From: Chionoecetes opilio
Taxonomy: Eukaryota; Arthropoda; Malacostraca; Decapoda; Majidae
Reading direction: 5' to 3'
Length of the DNA: 64,000 nucleotides
Assembly (NCBI GenBank): GCA_016584305.1
Contig: JACEEZ010018526.1
Location: forward strand, 116,914-180,913
Shown: positions 47,391-59,818 of the stretch, in pieces
Position numbering within the stretch: position 1 is the stretch's first letter
How the letters are laid out: the number at the start of each line of letters is the position of its first letter
Notes under the pieces: model-generated
Told to the model about the DNA's origin: nothing
What the model saw: only the letters and a program-made list of their open reading frames with translations
Database searches by the model: none
Translations under genes and position numbers: made by a program

Positions 47391-50300
47391 TAGGGTGACA
47401 ATAGTGCATAGGGGTGAATTTCTAAAATTGATTAAATCGAATGGCCATTGGTCCAATACTGCGCACCTGTGAAAAGGTAACACTGATGGAATCCTGGGTC
47501 ACTTGGACAATATTTAGAGGTGGCTCAAGCCATTTGAAGTTAACACTACTGAAATTATTATTGATTTTTTCTCACTTTTTTTATTTATAAACCGATTACT
47601 ATGAAACTTTGCAGGTATATGGAGAATGCAAATTCAAACTAAAGTTGTTCCTAACATTTTTTCTAAAAATGAGTAATGAGTATTTTGGCTGGTCCAGCTA
47701 TTGGCAATGCAGTGGGCAGTGACAGGCGGGTGTCGGTCGGGGTAGGGGGAAGAGGTTGTGTGCCAGTGTCTGACTGGTACAGTTGCATCAGTTGTGTGTG
47801 AGACTTGACGGTGGGTGTGTGTGCGTCGCTCTTGTTGCTTTATTACGGTTAGTACCATTGTCTTTGTCTAAAATCAATGCATCAATTTAGGTATATAACA
47901 CTTTAAAAACTTTATACAAGTGATCTTGCATGCCGTATGCTGTATGGGTGCTGTTGTTTGCATAACAGTAACAACATAAGTTTACATAAATGTTTTTGTT
48001 TGTTTTAGGTTCAATGGCGAGTACACGTTCAAATACTGAAGTTTGGCTCATTGGTCAACACATAACCGAAATCACGGGTGCACAACTTCCTTCAACAAGA
48101 GATGTTCTACGTCTGTTTTTCCACGGTCACAAGGAACATAAGAAAACAGTGAATGATTCTGCGAGGTGAAGTTGCAGCATCGGTTATTAGTTTCTGGAAT
48201 AAAGCACGGATTCCTACATAACTGAGAAGAGTATTGGACGAAAGGTAGTGGATCTTTTTTTAATGTGGAAGGGACTTAAGAAAAACTGCACTCGCACTAC
48301 AGACACACAACGTAAGAAAGAGGAAACTTTTTGTGATGAGTTAGAGGACCTGTTCGATGTTGCCCACCCCAAGGCAATGCAGCTCTTGACCATCGAAGAA
48401 GAACCGAGCATTCTGGCAGCGCAACGAGAAAAAGGGAGAGAGGTGTAATGGCAGGAGTAGACAAAAAGATTGCTTGTTCCATCAAGCGTCGGGAAGAAAG
48501 CAAGAGTAAGCAATCTCTACAACAGAATCAAGCCAGTTCTGCTCTTGAATATGATGAGTTGGGTTCTTCGTCTGAAACAGAAGCACAATCAAGCTCGTCA
48601 TCATCTACAAGTTCCCTAGCGATATCACCAGTGGTATCTTCTTCCAAGCGTAAACGTGCTACTCTCAAAGTTATCACCCCTGAATTGTCAAGTACATTGG
48701 ACCGCACTGGATCAGTCACCGCTCTGCTCTCCGGATCGTCAGTGCCACGGCTGCTAGTCTAGGTCATGACCCAATGGAACTAGTTTTAAACTATGAGACA
48801 GTGCGTACTTCGCGAGCGACCCACCGTTCTGGGATTGCCAAAGAAATTAAAGAAAATTTTCAACCTAGTGAAGTGCTCACTGTGCACTGGGATGGAAAAA
48901 TTATGCCTGATGAACAAGGAGCGAGTGTTGACCGAATCGCCATTCTTGTCTCCGGAATCAATACTGAAAAGCTGCTTGGTGTCCCGAAACTTTTGTCAGG
49001 GACTGGACAGGCCATTGCTACAGCAGTCAGTGCAGCGCTGGAAGAGTGGGACATATCAGAGAATGTTTCAGCACTCAGTTTTGACACAACAGCTTCAAAC
49101 ACTGGGCACTTGTCGGGGGCATGTGTCATTCTGGAGCAGAAACTCGGCCCCCGTCTTCTGCATCTCGCGTGTCGTCACCACATCCTTGAGCTTGTTGCCG
49201 AGAAAGCGTATGTGGAATGCATGGGGCCTTCCTCTGGACCAGATATTACTCTCTTCTCTCGCTTCAAGCAGAATGGAAGGACATCAGTCAAGATGACTAC
49301 AGCCCTCTCTCAGACCTCCCTCCAAGTTTGTACGAGAACGAGATGACCTCATCTGTTGCTGGAAACATCATTTGGTCAAGCATCAGCCACGTGATGATTA
49401 CCGTGAGTTACTGGAGCTAGCAATCAGGTGTCTCGATGGAGCTCTACCCAAGTTTAGTCTCCGATGGCCCGGAGCACTTCACCGAGCACGTGGATGGCTA
49501 AGCTCATTTATGCCATGAAGATCCTGCTTTTTGCTAATCAGTTTCAACTAACTGCTCGTGAGACATTAGGCTTGAAACGATTCACATTCTTTGTGCTAGA
49601 GGTGTATGTCAGTGCATGGTTCACGGCCTCCGTTCCATCCTCCGCTCCTGCTAATGATTTGCGGCTCCTCCAAGACCTGTCAGAGTACCACGACGTCAAA
49701 ATATCAAGAACATGTCTCACAGTCTTCGGTCGTCACCTGTGGTACCTCAGTGAAGGCTTGGTGGGTCTTGCACTCTTCGATCCACAAGTTAATGCAACAA
49801 TGAAGAGAAACATAGTTCGGGCAATCTTTGAGAGGGAGGCGACGAGGATTCACCAAAACGTGCTGCTCTTCACTGCCACATCTTCCCTTCCCACAAAGCA
49901 GCTCTCAGACTTTGCTTCTAGAGGATCAAACTTTCTATTTGAAAGTCTCAAAATGAAGACTTCTTTTTTGTCCAAGGAACCTGACACATGGTCTGATGAT
50001 GAAGACTTCAAAACTGGCGTCGCAGTGTGGGTGGTCTCAGAGTCATCAACGACACTGCAGAGAGAGGGATTGCCTTGATACAGGCATTCAACAGCAAGAT
50101 CACCAAGAGTGAAGACCAGCGTCAACATCTGCTGCAGGTTGTTGAAGAGCAGAGGCGGTCACAACCAGGGACATCAAAACAGGACCTTACAAGCAAAAAG
50201 AGAAAACAATGAATGGGCTGTCTCTGCCAGCCGACCCCCTCCACACCTCTCCCACCCATTGATGTAAGCGTGTTCACTGCAGTTTCATTTTAAAAAGGAA

Positions 50301-50549
50301 TTAATCATTTATATGTACAGTGTACAGTGGTTCACATAAACTTGCTCAATATGTAAATTTTTAAATAAACCGGCATATTATGAATATTCGTATTTTTTGC
50401 TATAAGGATAAAACTTCAATTGACTTGAGCTACCTCTAAATATTGTCCAAATGACCCAGGATTTCGCCTGTGTTCTTTTTTCATGGGTACGCAGTATTGG
50501 ACAAATGGCCACCTAAAAATAAAAACTTTCACTTTTTATTGTCACCCTA
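47391..50549 (+). mobile_element. hAT-superfamily DNA transposon
   Basis: 3159 bp. It is flanked by the perfect 8-bp TSD CTGTCCAG (47383-47390 and 50550-50557), diagnostic of hAT. Ends TAGGGTGACAATA...TATTGTCACCCTA. Further TIR homology of about 150 bp has indels (shared motifs GGTCCAATACTGCG-like, CCTGGGTCA and TTGGACAATATTTAGAGGT). It encodes one decayed hAT-like transposase on the plus strand. Removing it and one TSD copy restores the retrotransposon frame across YCP-GLQDY. Confidence 0.92.
48014..50212 (+). pseudogene. hAT-like transposase (frameshifted)
   Basis: ATG 48014 lies just after a pyrimidine/TTTTAG acceptor-like site; the stop is TGA at 50210-50212. Frame breaks occur near 48168, 48220, 48446, 48762, 49265, 49480 and 50030. 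Recognisable parts: N-terminal MASTRSNTEVWLIGQHITEI; a Ser-rich linker with KRKR (48590-48660); LTVHWDGK (first Asp, codon 48891); SFDTTASNTGHLSGACVILE (second Asp, codon 49083) followed by LLHLACRHHILEL; WMAKLIYAMKILLF; LWYLSEGLVGLALFD; and NDTAERGIALIQ (Glu codon 50060). The D-D-E order and ACRHH block match hAT catalytic cores. About 730 codons. Inactive here. Confidence 0.8.
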
Positions 50550-50557
50550 CTGTCCAG

Positions 50558-51025
50558 GACTACAGGAACAGAGGAACACTTGTCCCCGTCAACGAATCAA
50601 CAACCCTACCAGGAAAATATTTTAGAAACATTCCTTCTGTTCAACAAAAAGCAGGCCAAACAAGAGGAAACAAAGAGGACATTGTTATCAATGTGGAACA
50701 AAAGTTAAAGCATTGTAAAGCAGCAGCAACAGTAATAAAAGCATTATAAAGCAGCAGCAACAGTAATAAAAGCATTATAAAGCAGCAGCAACAGTAATAA
50801 AAGCATTATAAAGCAGCAGCAACAGTAATAAAAGCATTATAAAGCAGCAGCAACAGTAATAAAAGCATTATAAAGCAGCAGCAACAGTAATAAAAGCATT
50901 ATAAAGCAGCAGCAACAGTAATTAAAAGCATTATAAAGCAGCAGCACAGTAATAAAAGCATTATAAAGCAGCAGCAACAGTAATAAAAAGCATTATAAAG
51001 CAGCAGCAACAGTAATAAACAGCAC
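50558..51025 (+). pseudogene. non-LTR retrotransposon C-terminal fragment, part C, and 3' tail
   Basis: The frame from 50558 reads GLQDYRNRGTLVPVNESTTL, PGKYFRNIPSVQQKAG... and ends KHCKAAATVIKAL with TAA near 50747. The last codons are the first unit of the following minisatellite, so the array forms the element's 3' end. The element's true 3' terminus is probably near 51020. Confidence 0.75.
50708..51019. repeat. 31-bp minisatellite forming the retrotransposon 3' tail
   Basis: About ten copies of an AGCATTATAAAGCAGCAGCA-ACAGTAATAAA unit, with one-base variants near 50920-50990. Confidence 0.92.
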
Positions 51026-51026
51026 A

Positions 51027-51670
51027 ATAAGCAAAATAAATCAAAATATATAAGAAGCACAGTAAACAACATCATCTGATCCGAATCTAAGCATTAACAC
51101 CAAATGTTGCCGTGATGCATTCAGTTCTTATAACGGGACTTTGGCTATTATCAAATATAAACCAGAAGGCTGTATGTCTGATTTTTTGTTAAATTGTTTG
51201 GCATCTATTGTTCAACCCATCCGGGCTACTTTGTTTTTTTTCTTATAGATTCGAAATAGGTGTGACAAATTATAGTGTGTGTTTGTGTTGAATTTGAGTG
51301 TCGCTGTCGCTTTCTTCATCGTGATTCATTAATCACCGTCCATTGTATTCAAATTTATGAATTTTTCTTACATTATTTTCTTTACAGTTTTTTTTATCTC
51401 TCTGTGTTATTCAACCATGGTCTTGTCCACGCGAGCTGGCTCGCGATCGCCAGTTTTCACCCTCTCAGTGCGAGCTTGGAGCTCATTATTACCGATCCTT
51501 GGGCAATACTTGGACCTCACACACCACACACCCCCATCCCCTTGCTCAAGTGGGACAGTAACCGCCCGAATTTGTCTGATCCCGGGAGCGCTAGGATATC
51601 AACCTGACCATCACGCAGTGTATGTGTTTGTGTGTGTGAATGTATTTGTGTGTGTGTGTGTGCGTGTATT
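51027..51670. other. no recognised gene
   Basis: Non-coding, with short GT runs at 51617-51667 next to the SINE. A frame at about 51400-51620 (SVRAWSSLLPILGQYLDLTH) has no assigned homology. Confidence 0.4.
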
Positions 51671-51672
51671 TT

Positions 51673-51956
51673 TCTAGTTGTATTTTACAGGGCCTGAGCT
51701 ACACTCGTATGGCCCCGTCTCCATAGCTACATTTTTTATCATTCATCCTTAGTGCTTAGTGTTGGCCGAAGCCACCACCCCGGGAGGCGGTCACAAACCC
51801 CGGCTAACACCCGGTACCCATTCACTGCTGGGTAGACATTAGACAGGGGCTCGGGTTATAAGGAAACAGCCCATCTGTCTCCGCTCCGCCCGAGGATCGA
51901 ACCCGGGACTTCTCGGTTATGAACCGAACGTGCTACCACTAAACTACGGAGTACCC
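51673..51956 (-). mobile_element. tRNA-Val-derived SINE, long form
   Basis: Minus-strand copy: head GGGTACTCCGTAGTTTAGTG at 51956. The anticodon loop is altered to TTCATAA. B-box GGGTTCGATCCTCGGG, then body with TGGCTTCGGCCAACAC and GGAGACGGGGCCATACGAG; ends TACAACTAG at 51673. Confidence 0.88.
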
Positions 51957-52571
51957 ACTACGGAGTGTGTGTGCGCGCGCGCGTTTGTGTGAAATATAAT
52001 TAAGTCACAGCGCGATCACTTTAATTGGAGACGAGGGTGTTTCAAATAATTTTCCAGATAAGGAGCATAAAAAATTACTTATACATTAAAGACATTAAAA
52101 GGAAAATATCGTGGAGCGATGCAAACGTGGCATCATGACCAGAACTCTGTATAGTAAGAGCGCGGTGTCCTGAGAGGCCCAGAGAGTCCGTGGAGCCAAA
52201 GGGAATTTTTACTTCCTTCCACGGTCTATAAATCCTCCCTTATCCCTTGGAGACGTGACGCAAGGAACGCGGGACTGCTTTACTGCTCATTACTACATGT
52301 ATGGCCCTGTTACTTTATTTTTCCTCTCGTTCTTAAAGTCGCAAATGTGCGTGCCATTCAGACAGCCATGGCGTGCTTCATTTCAACTTATTTGTCAGTG
52401 GAAAATCGTTTGAGGGGGATTAAACGCAGGAGCACAGTGGCGCACCAACGCTCAAACCACTGTCACTAGGGCAATGTTTCATTTATTTATTTATTTATTA
52501 TTATTTTTATTATTATTTTATTTCTATTTATTCTATTTATTTATTTATTTATAATAATAATTATTATGTTT
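51957..52571. other. no gene recognised; TTTA-rich stretch
   Basis: Ordinary sequence to 52470, then ATTT/TTTA simple repeats (about 52478-52590). Confidence 0.5.
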
Positions 52572-52589
52572 TTATTATTTTATTATATA

Positions 52590-52694
52590 TGGGTGGGTGG
52601 GTGGGGGGTGGGTGGGTGGGTGGGTGGGTGGGTGGGGGTGGGTGGTGGGTGGGTGGGTGGGTGGGTGGGTGGGTGGGTGGGTGGGTGGGTGGGT
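52590..52694. repeat. (GGTG)n tandem array
   Basis: About 105 bp of GGTG tetramers with a few phase slips. G-run spacing is compatible with G-quadruplex formation on this strand. Confidence 0.95.
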
Positions 52695-52959
52695 GTAATA
52701 TTGGAGGAGGAGAAGGAGGAAGAATAGGAAGAGGATAAAAAAGAAGAAAAACAAAGTGGCTATTAAAATAGTCCCTGTACTTCAGGACTTTTACGCAGTA
52801 TTAGCATAATGTTATTTTTATTATCATTATCATTATTTATTATTGTTATCTTTATCATCATTATCATTATTATTGCTATTGCAAGGGTGCAGGAGTAATT
52901 CAAAAATAAAATAAATATTTTTGACATCTAGCATCCTTAATATTTGTCGGCACAATTAG

Positions 52960-53512
52960 ATTGTTCACAATAGTATAGTTATTGTACTCCTACACCATCT
53001 CTGTGAATTGTTCACAATATTATAGTTATTGTACTCATACACCATCTCTGTGAATTGTTCACAACAGTATAGTTATTGTACTCATACACCATCTCTGTGA
53101 ATTGTTCACAATAGTATAGTTATTGTACTCATACACCATCTCTGTGAATTGTTCACAATAGTATAGTTATTGTACTCATACACCATCTCTGTGAATTGTT
53201 CACAATAGTATAGTTATTGTACTCATACACCATCTCTGTGAATTGTTCACAATAGTATAGTTATTGTACTCATACACCATCTCTGTGAATTGTTCACAAT
53301 AGTATAGTTATTGTACTCATACACCATCTCTGTGAATTGTTCACAATAATAGTTATTGTACTCATACACCATCTCTGTGAATTGTTCACAATAGTATAGT
53401 TATTGTACTAATACACCATCTCTGTGAATTGTTCACAATAGTATAGTTATTGTACTCATACACCATCTCTGTGAATTGTCACAATAGTATAGTTTTACTC
53501 CCACATCTCTGA
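52960..53512. repeat. 47-bp minisatellite array A
   Basis: About 11-12 copies of a 47-bp unit with landmarks GAATTGTTCACAATAG, TATAGTTATTGTACTC and CACCATCTCTGTG; start-to-start spacing is 47 (for example 53007 and 53054). The last copies decay before the N gap. Confidence 0.95.
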
Positions 53513-53570
53513 TGTAAATAGTTATGTACTCCCACACATCTTTTTTTAGGTAAAAGATTTTAAGTTTTTT

Positions 53571-54000
53571 NNNNNNNNNNNNNNNNNNNNNNNNNNNNNN
53601 NNNNNNNNNNNNNNNNNNNNNNNNNNNNNNNNNNNNNNNNNNNNNNNNNNNNNNNNNNNNNNNNNNNNNNNNNNNNNNNNNNNNNNNNNNNNNNNNNNNN
53701 NNNNNNNNNNNNNNNNNNNNNNNNNNNNNNNNNNNNNNNNNNNNNNNNNNNNNNNNNNNNNNNNNNNNNNNNNNNNNNNNNNNNNNNNNNNNNNNNNNNN
53801 NNNNNNNNNNNNNNNNNNNNNNNNNNNNNNNNNNNNNNNNNNNNNNNNNNNNNNNNNNNNNNNNNNNNNNNNNNNNNNNNNNNNNNNNNNNNNNNNNNNN
53901 NNNNNNNNNNNNNNNNNNNNNNNNNNNNNNNNNNNNNNNNNNNNNNNNNNNNNNNNNNNNNNNNNNNNNNNNNNNNNNNNNNNNNNNNNNNNNNNNNNNN
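53571..54000. other. assembly gap (430 N)
   Basis: Run of N between the minisatellite and the repeated module. The matching module at 58.6 kb suggests only a short stretch is missing, but the size is unknown. Confidence 0.99.
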
Positions 54001-54658
54001 CATCTTTCCTAAAGTTTATTTTTTTCTCCTCCTCACCCACAAAATGTTTCGTTACTACGTTCCCGACAGTATAGCATCATTTCTATAGTTAATTAGCGTT
54101 TAATTTTTTTTATATAAATATTTTTCTATTATAAAAAAAAATCATTCAAAAATTTATATAAAAAAAAATTATCCCCAAAAATCTATAAAAAATATTCTAT
54201 ATAGTCGAGAATGAACTAACGAATATTTTTTTTTATGCTTAACACGAATCTGGAGTCACTTTCTAGTTACAATGATTAGAAGTCCCTATTTCAGACAATT
54301 CACAAGGACATGATACTTCCAAGTATTCATTCCTTAAAACCCACAAATTACACAAAACTTACTACAAGACATAAACATATGATAAGCATTGCTAGATTAA
54401 TCAAACAATCAGTATTAGTATTATCAGTATTAATATTATTAATCCCTATTTAAGCCACCCATGCGATTGTCAAAGTACTTATAAAACTAGTATATATTAT
54501 ATTCTGTATGTACAAAAATTCACACCCGCACACTGCCACACACACAAACACACTTACAGTTACCCGAAATGGTGACAGGCTGCCCGCCGACTGCCACGCC
54601 AGGGCAGTCGGCGGGCAGCCCATTCTAGCTCTCTCACACACATAAAAAGGAAAATGAT

Positions 54659-54660
<2 letters not shown>
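54001..54660 (+). repeat. repeated module, copy 1, with hairpin
   Basis: Matches 58636-59290 almost base for base, and 60400-60830 and 56951-57180 in more degraded form. An 18-bp perfect inverted repeat lies at 54578-54595/54603-54620 (arm GGCTGCCCGCCGACTGCC, loop ACGCCAG). No coding sequence. Confidence 0.9.
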
Positions 54661-54744
<84 letters not shown>

Positions 54745-55051
54745 ACACAAACACACAGACACACACACCCACACACACACAGACACAGAGACAGACACAG
54801 ACACAGACACAGACACAACACACACACACACACACACACACATACACACACACACATAAACACACACACACACAAACACATATACAGTCACACACTCATA
54901 CACATACACACACCACACACGCACATACACACACACACAACACACATACACAATCATACACTCATACACATACACACACGCACACACACACACAAAACAC
55001 ACACACACCACACACCACACTACGCCCACATACATACACACACACACACAC

Positions 55052-55095
<44 letters not shown>

Positions 55096-55324
55096 GTGCA
55101 CATACTCACATACATACACACACACACGCATACTCTCACACATTCACACCGACACACACACACACACACACACAACACACACACACACACCACGCACATA
55201 CTCACATACACACACCACACACACACACACGCTACGCACATACTCTCACTCTCACACACAGACACATACACACACACACATACACATACACATACACACA
55301 CACAACACACACACATACACACAC

Positions 55325-55362
<38 letters not shown>

Positions 55363-55366
55363 CACA

Positions 55367-55398
<32 letters not shown>

Positions 55399-55733
55399 TA
55401 CACACACACACCATCACATACACACACCACACCACATACACACACACACACACCATCACAGTCCACACCAACACATACACACCCACACACACACACGCAC
55501 ACACACACACACACACACTACGCACTCACACACACACACACACACCACACACACACCACAACACACATACACACACACCACCACACACACACACACACAC
55601 ACACACACAACCACACACACACACACACACGGCACATACTCCACATCACCACACACACGCATACTCCACACACATACACACACACACACCACACACACAC
55701 AGTACACACACACCACACACACCACACACCCCC
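54661..55733. repeat. ~1.07-kb compound (CA)n array
   Basis: CA repeats with scattered T, G and extra-A interruptions (CATACA, CAGACA, CACCAC). The long His/Thr and Cys/Val frames are repeat artefacts. Confidence 0.97.
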
Positions 55734-56950
55734 CCCGGGGGGGGCCCAATACTCAAATACTACACCACACACACGCCATGCTTCCACACAAAACCAACAC
55801 ACACACACACACACCCCACACACACACAAAAAATTAAAAAACCCCAACACACACACACCCCCATTTTCCCCTTTCCCTTGGTTTGTAGTTAAATTTTCCT
55901 GCCCCCTCATATTTTCGAAATTTTTTTTTCAAAGTGAAACCGTTTTTAAATCTCTATTTTCACGGGGTTTGTGAAAAAAAAAACATTCTAAATTTATATA
56001 AAAAAACAAATATTTTATACAACAAAAATACTTTCGTATAGTGCATTTTTTTTAGCATAAAACCAGTCAAGTTTAATTTATCCCGAGTTGGGTGCGCCCC
56101 GGTGACCAGTGACCCCCGAGCCACCCCCTAAAAACCCGTCACGAGGGGTGTTCACATGACACTGCTTAACCCCCATTGTTTTTTTTTTTATCTCAAAACC
56201 CTTATGAAAGTTACTAGTCACTCCAAATGGTCTCAAAAATAGGAAGGAAGCATATATTTTGTGGTGGCAGGAAATTAGAAGTTCGGGTGATGTGCTCAAA
56301 TATATTTTCCCTTACATTTTAGTTGGGGCTCCTTTGCCCAGGGGAAAAAGTGTTAGTGTCTATGCGAAACCGTGGGTTTTCAAATCCTTCACATTTAAAG
56401 AATTGGACACCTTTTTTTTTTTTTTTTTCGCGCTCCGCCCTGCCCGCCCCCTCCCCCGTTCAAAAATCTGCCTCGATGTATTTTTGTTTGAACCCTTATT
56501 TGTAAGAAATATTAATCTTTTCACCTTTTTTTTTGAAAAATCTTCAGTTAAAAATTGGGCCGATTGAAATATCCCAAAACCCCAGTATCCCGTAGCACAT
56601 TTATTTTCCAAATGGCCCTTTGATCTGCAAGCCTATGGTATGGACTAAAAAGCAGTCGAGATCACCGGAAAACACCACGTAACAAGTATGAATACTTTGT
56701 TTTTTGATCCACGAATTTAAAAACCCAGAACAGAAACTTATACGTCACGTGGGCCCTTTTGAAATCCATATTTCCAAAAACACCTTTTACTTAGTACACC
56801 AAAAAAAATAACAAGTCCCCAAAAACAAAAACCCAAAAATAGGGCCCAAAAAGAAAATGAAAAAAATACTCACAACACAGCTCCTCCGTTTGCTCCCCCA
56901 AAACCTCGGCGGTCATAAAAAGCCAGAAAACCACAATGACTAATTTCTTC
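55734..56950. other. post-array segment, inverted match to 5940-6900
   Basis: Low-quality sequence with homopolymer inflation. It aligns in reverse complement with 5940-6900 (landmarks GGAGTGACTAGTAACT, CACGTGACGT and GTCCATACCA). No gene recognised. Confidence 0.65.
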
Positions 56951-57154
56951 CAGATATTCATTTTAAAGGGACAAATTAGACAAAAATTATAACAAGACTA
57001 AAAAAAATGGTAGGCATTGCTAGATTAATCATTTCTTCAAAATAACGAACATTTTTTGTATTTTCATATTGTATTATTAAACCCTATTTAAGCCACCATG
57101 CCCATTGTCCCAAAATACTTTAAAAATAGTATATATTTTATCTTATGTCCAAAA

Positions 57155-57180
<26 letters not shown>
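56951..57180 (+). repeat. repeated module, degraded copy, ending in short (CA)n
   Basis: Shares GGCATTGCTAGATTAATCA, the CCTATTTAAGCCACC stretch and the TATATATTTTATC...ACACAC edge with 54380-54670. The hairpin is absent. Confidence 0.75.
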
Positions 57181-57185
<5 letters not shown>

Positions 57186-58095
57186 CCCACACACAAAAAA
57201 CACCAAATTGAAACCCAAAAAACTTAATTCTCGTAAGAATGTTTCCCCCTTTTTAAGAAGGGGGTCCACGGCCCAAACTTTTTTTGTTAAAAAAAAAATG
57301 TTTTTCGGTATCCTTTCAAAAAATTTCCCTTAATTTTCCCCAAATTTGTTGAAAGGGGCAAAAAAATTTTCATAAATTCTTATTTGTCCCCAAAAAATTG
57401 TTTTTTGGTATTCCCCAACCAATTTTCGGGGAAGGGTCAAATTAAATTAGTTTTTCTCCCTTCACTTTTCCCCTGGAATTTTCCATAAAAATAGTTTTCA
57501 CTTCCCTTCACCCTTTTTAAATTTTTCCCAAAAAGTAAGAAAAAAAAGTCTTCCCATTTGTGGAGAAAAAGGAAAGGAATGGGGATTTATTTTTATTGGG
57601 GTTTTTTTTTACAATTTTGTATAGTTTGTACTCCTCCACTTGTGAAAATTTTTCCAAATGGAAAAGTTTATTGGACTTTTTTTTAACCATTCTGCCCCCT
57701 TTTTTACAAATGGGAAAAAAGGATAAAATTGGGGTTTTCTTTCCTAAAAGTTTTAATTTATTTTCCCCCTTTTTCCTCCCCACCCACCAAAAAGCGGACT
57801 ACTTCCACGTTAACACATTTTTATTTAAAAGGGAAAAGGGAAAAAATTTTTTTTTAAATTGTTTGGAAAAATTTTATAATAAAAAATATTAAAGCAAAAT
57901 TTAATAAAAAAAAATTTAAAAAAAAATTAAAAAAATTTTTAAAGGAGAAGAAAAGAAAAAGGAAAGAAGGAAAGACAGAAGAAGAAGAAAAAAGAAGATA
58001 AAAAAATATTACATAGTGTAAAGTACTATACTGATCATATTTCATTACTGTATGCAAAAATTCAAAAAACAACCACAAACCCACAGTAAAGATTC
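57181..58095. other. no recognised feature; homopolymer-inflated
   Basis: A/T/C-run-rich low-quality sequence. It becomes A-rich at 57880-58020, then returns to normal quality at the 47-bp array. Confidence 0.55.
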
Positions 58096-58104
58096 TATAT
58101 TGTA

Positions 58105-58605
58105 GTTCATACTAACTCATCTCTGTGAATTGTTCACAATAGTATAGTTATTGTACTCATACACCATCTCTGTGAATTGTTCACAATAGTATAGTTATTG
58201 TACTCCTACAACATCTCTGTGAATTGTTCACAATAGTATAGTTATTGTTCTCATACACCATCTCTGTGAATTGTTCACAATAGTATAGTTATTGTACTCC
58301 TACACCATCTCGGTGAATTGTTCACAATAGTATAGTTATTGTACTCCTACACCATCTCTGTGAATTGTTCACAATAGTATAGTTATTGTACTCCTACACC
58401 ATCTCGGTGAATTGTTCACAATAGTATAGTTATTGTACTCATACACCATCTCGGTGAATTGTTCACAATAGTATAGTTATTGTACTCCTACACCATCTCG
58501 GTGAATTGTTCACAATAGTATAGTTATTGTACTCCTACACCATCTCTGTGAATTGTTCACAATAGTATAGTTATTGTACTCATACACCATCTCGGTGAAT
58601 TTTAT
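58105..58605. repeat. 47-bp minisatellite array B
   Basis: About 10-11 copies of the same unit as array A. Here CTCCTACACC and CTCGGTG variants alternate with the CTCATACACC and CTCTGTG variants. Confidence 0.95.
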
Positions 58606-58635
58606 TACAACTGGATAAAAAAGGTAAAAATTGTT

Positions 58636-59288
58636 AATCTTTTCCTAAAGTTTATTTTTTTCTCCTCCTCACCCACAAAATGTTTCGTTACTACGTTCCC
58701 GACAGTATAGCATCATTTCTATAGTTAATTAGCGTTTAGTTTTTTTTATATAATTATTTTTCTATTAAAAAAAAAACCATTAAAATATTTATATAAAAAA
58801 AGATTATCCCCAAAAATCTATAAAAAATATTCTATATAGTCGAGAATGAACTAACGAAACTTTTTTTTATGCTTAACACGAATCTGGAGTCACTTTCTAG
58901 TTACAATGATTAGAAGTCCCTATTTCAGCCAATTCACAATGACATGATACTTCCAAGTATTCCTTAAAACCCACAAATTACACAAAACTTACTACAAGAC
59001 ATAAAAATATGATAGGCATTGCTAGATTAATCAAACAATCAGTATTAGTATTATCAGTATTAATATTATTAATCCCTATTTAAGCCACCCATGCGATTGT
59101 CAAAGTACTTATAAAACTAGTATATATTATATACTGTATGTACAAAAATTCACACACACACACTGGCACACACACAAACACACTTACAGTTACCCGAAAT
59201 GGTGACAGGCTGCCCGCCGACTGCCACGCCAGGGCAGTCGGCGGGCAGCCCATTCTAGCTCTCTCACACACATAAAAAGGAAAATGAT

Positions 59289-59290
<2 letters not shown>
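58636..59290 (+). repeat. repeated module, copy 2, with hairpin
   Basis: Same module as 54001-54660 with scattered differences. The perfect 18-bp hairpin is conserved at 59208-59225/59233-59250. Confidence 0.9.
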
Positions 59291-59342
<52 letters not shown>

Positions 59343-59416
59343 AGACACAGACACAGACACAGACACAGACACACACACAGACCACAGACACAGACAGACA
59401 CACACACACACACAGA

Positions 59417-59447
<31 letters not shown>

Positions 59448-59558
59448 CACAACACAGACACAGACACAGACACAGCACACACACACACACAGACACATAC
59501 ACACACAGACACAGGACACAGACACAGACACAGACACACACAGACACACACACACACC

Positions 59559-59603
<45 letters not shown>

Positions 59604-59639
59604 CACAGACACGACCACACAACACACACCACACACCAC

Positions 59640-59678
<39 letters not shown>

Positions 59679-59817
59679 CACACACACACTCAACACAGCA
59701 CACACCACCACCCACACAACACATACACACACACTACACACACCACACCACACACACAACACACACACACAACACAACACACACACACACACACACACAC
59801 AACACACCAACACATAC
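59291..59817. repeat. compound (CA)n/(CAGACA)n array
   Basis: About 525 bp; one N at 59818 follows it. Confidence 0.96.
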
Positions 59818-59818
59818 N

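Noticed and set aside
52960..53512. CRISPR array (regular 47-bp repeats)
   Set aside because: There are no unique spacers. The whole unit repeats head to tail, and the context is eukaryotic.
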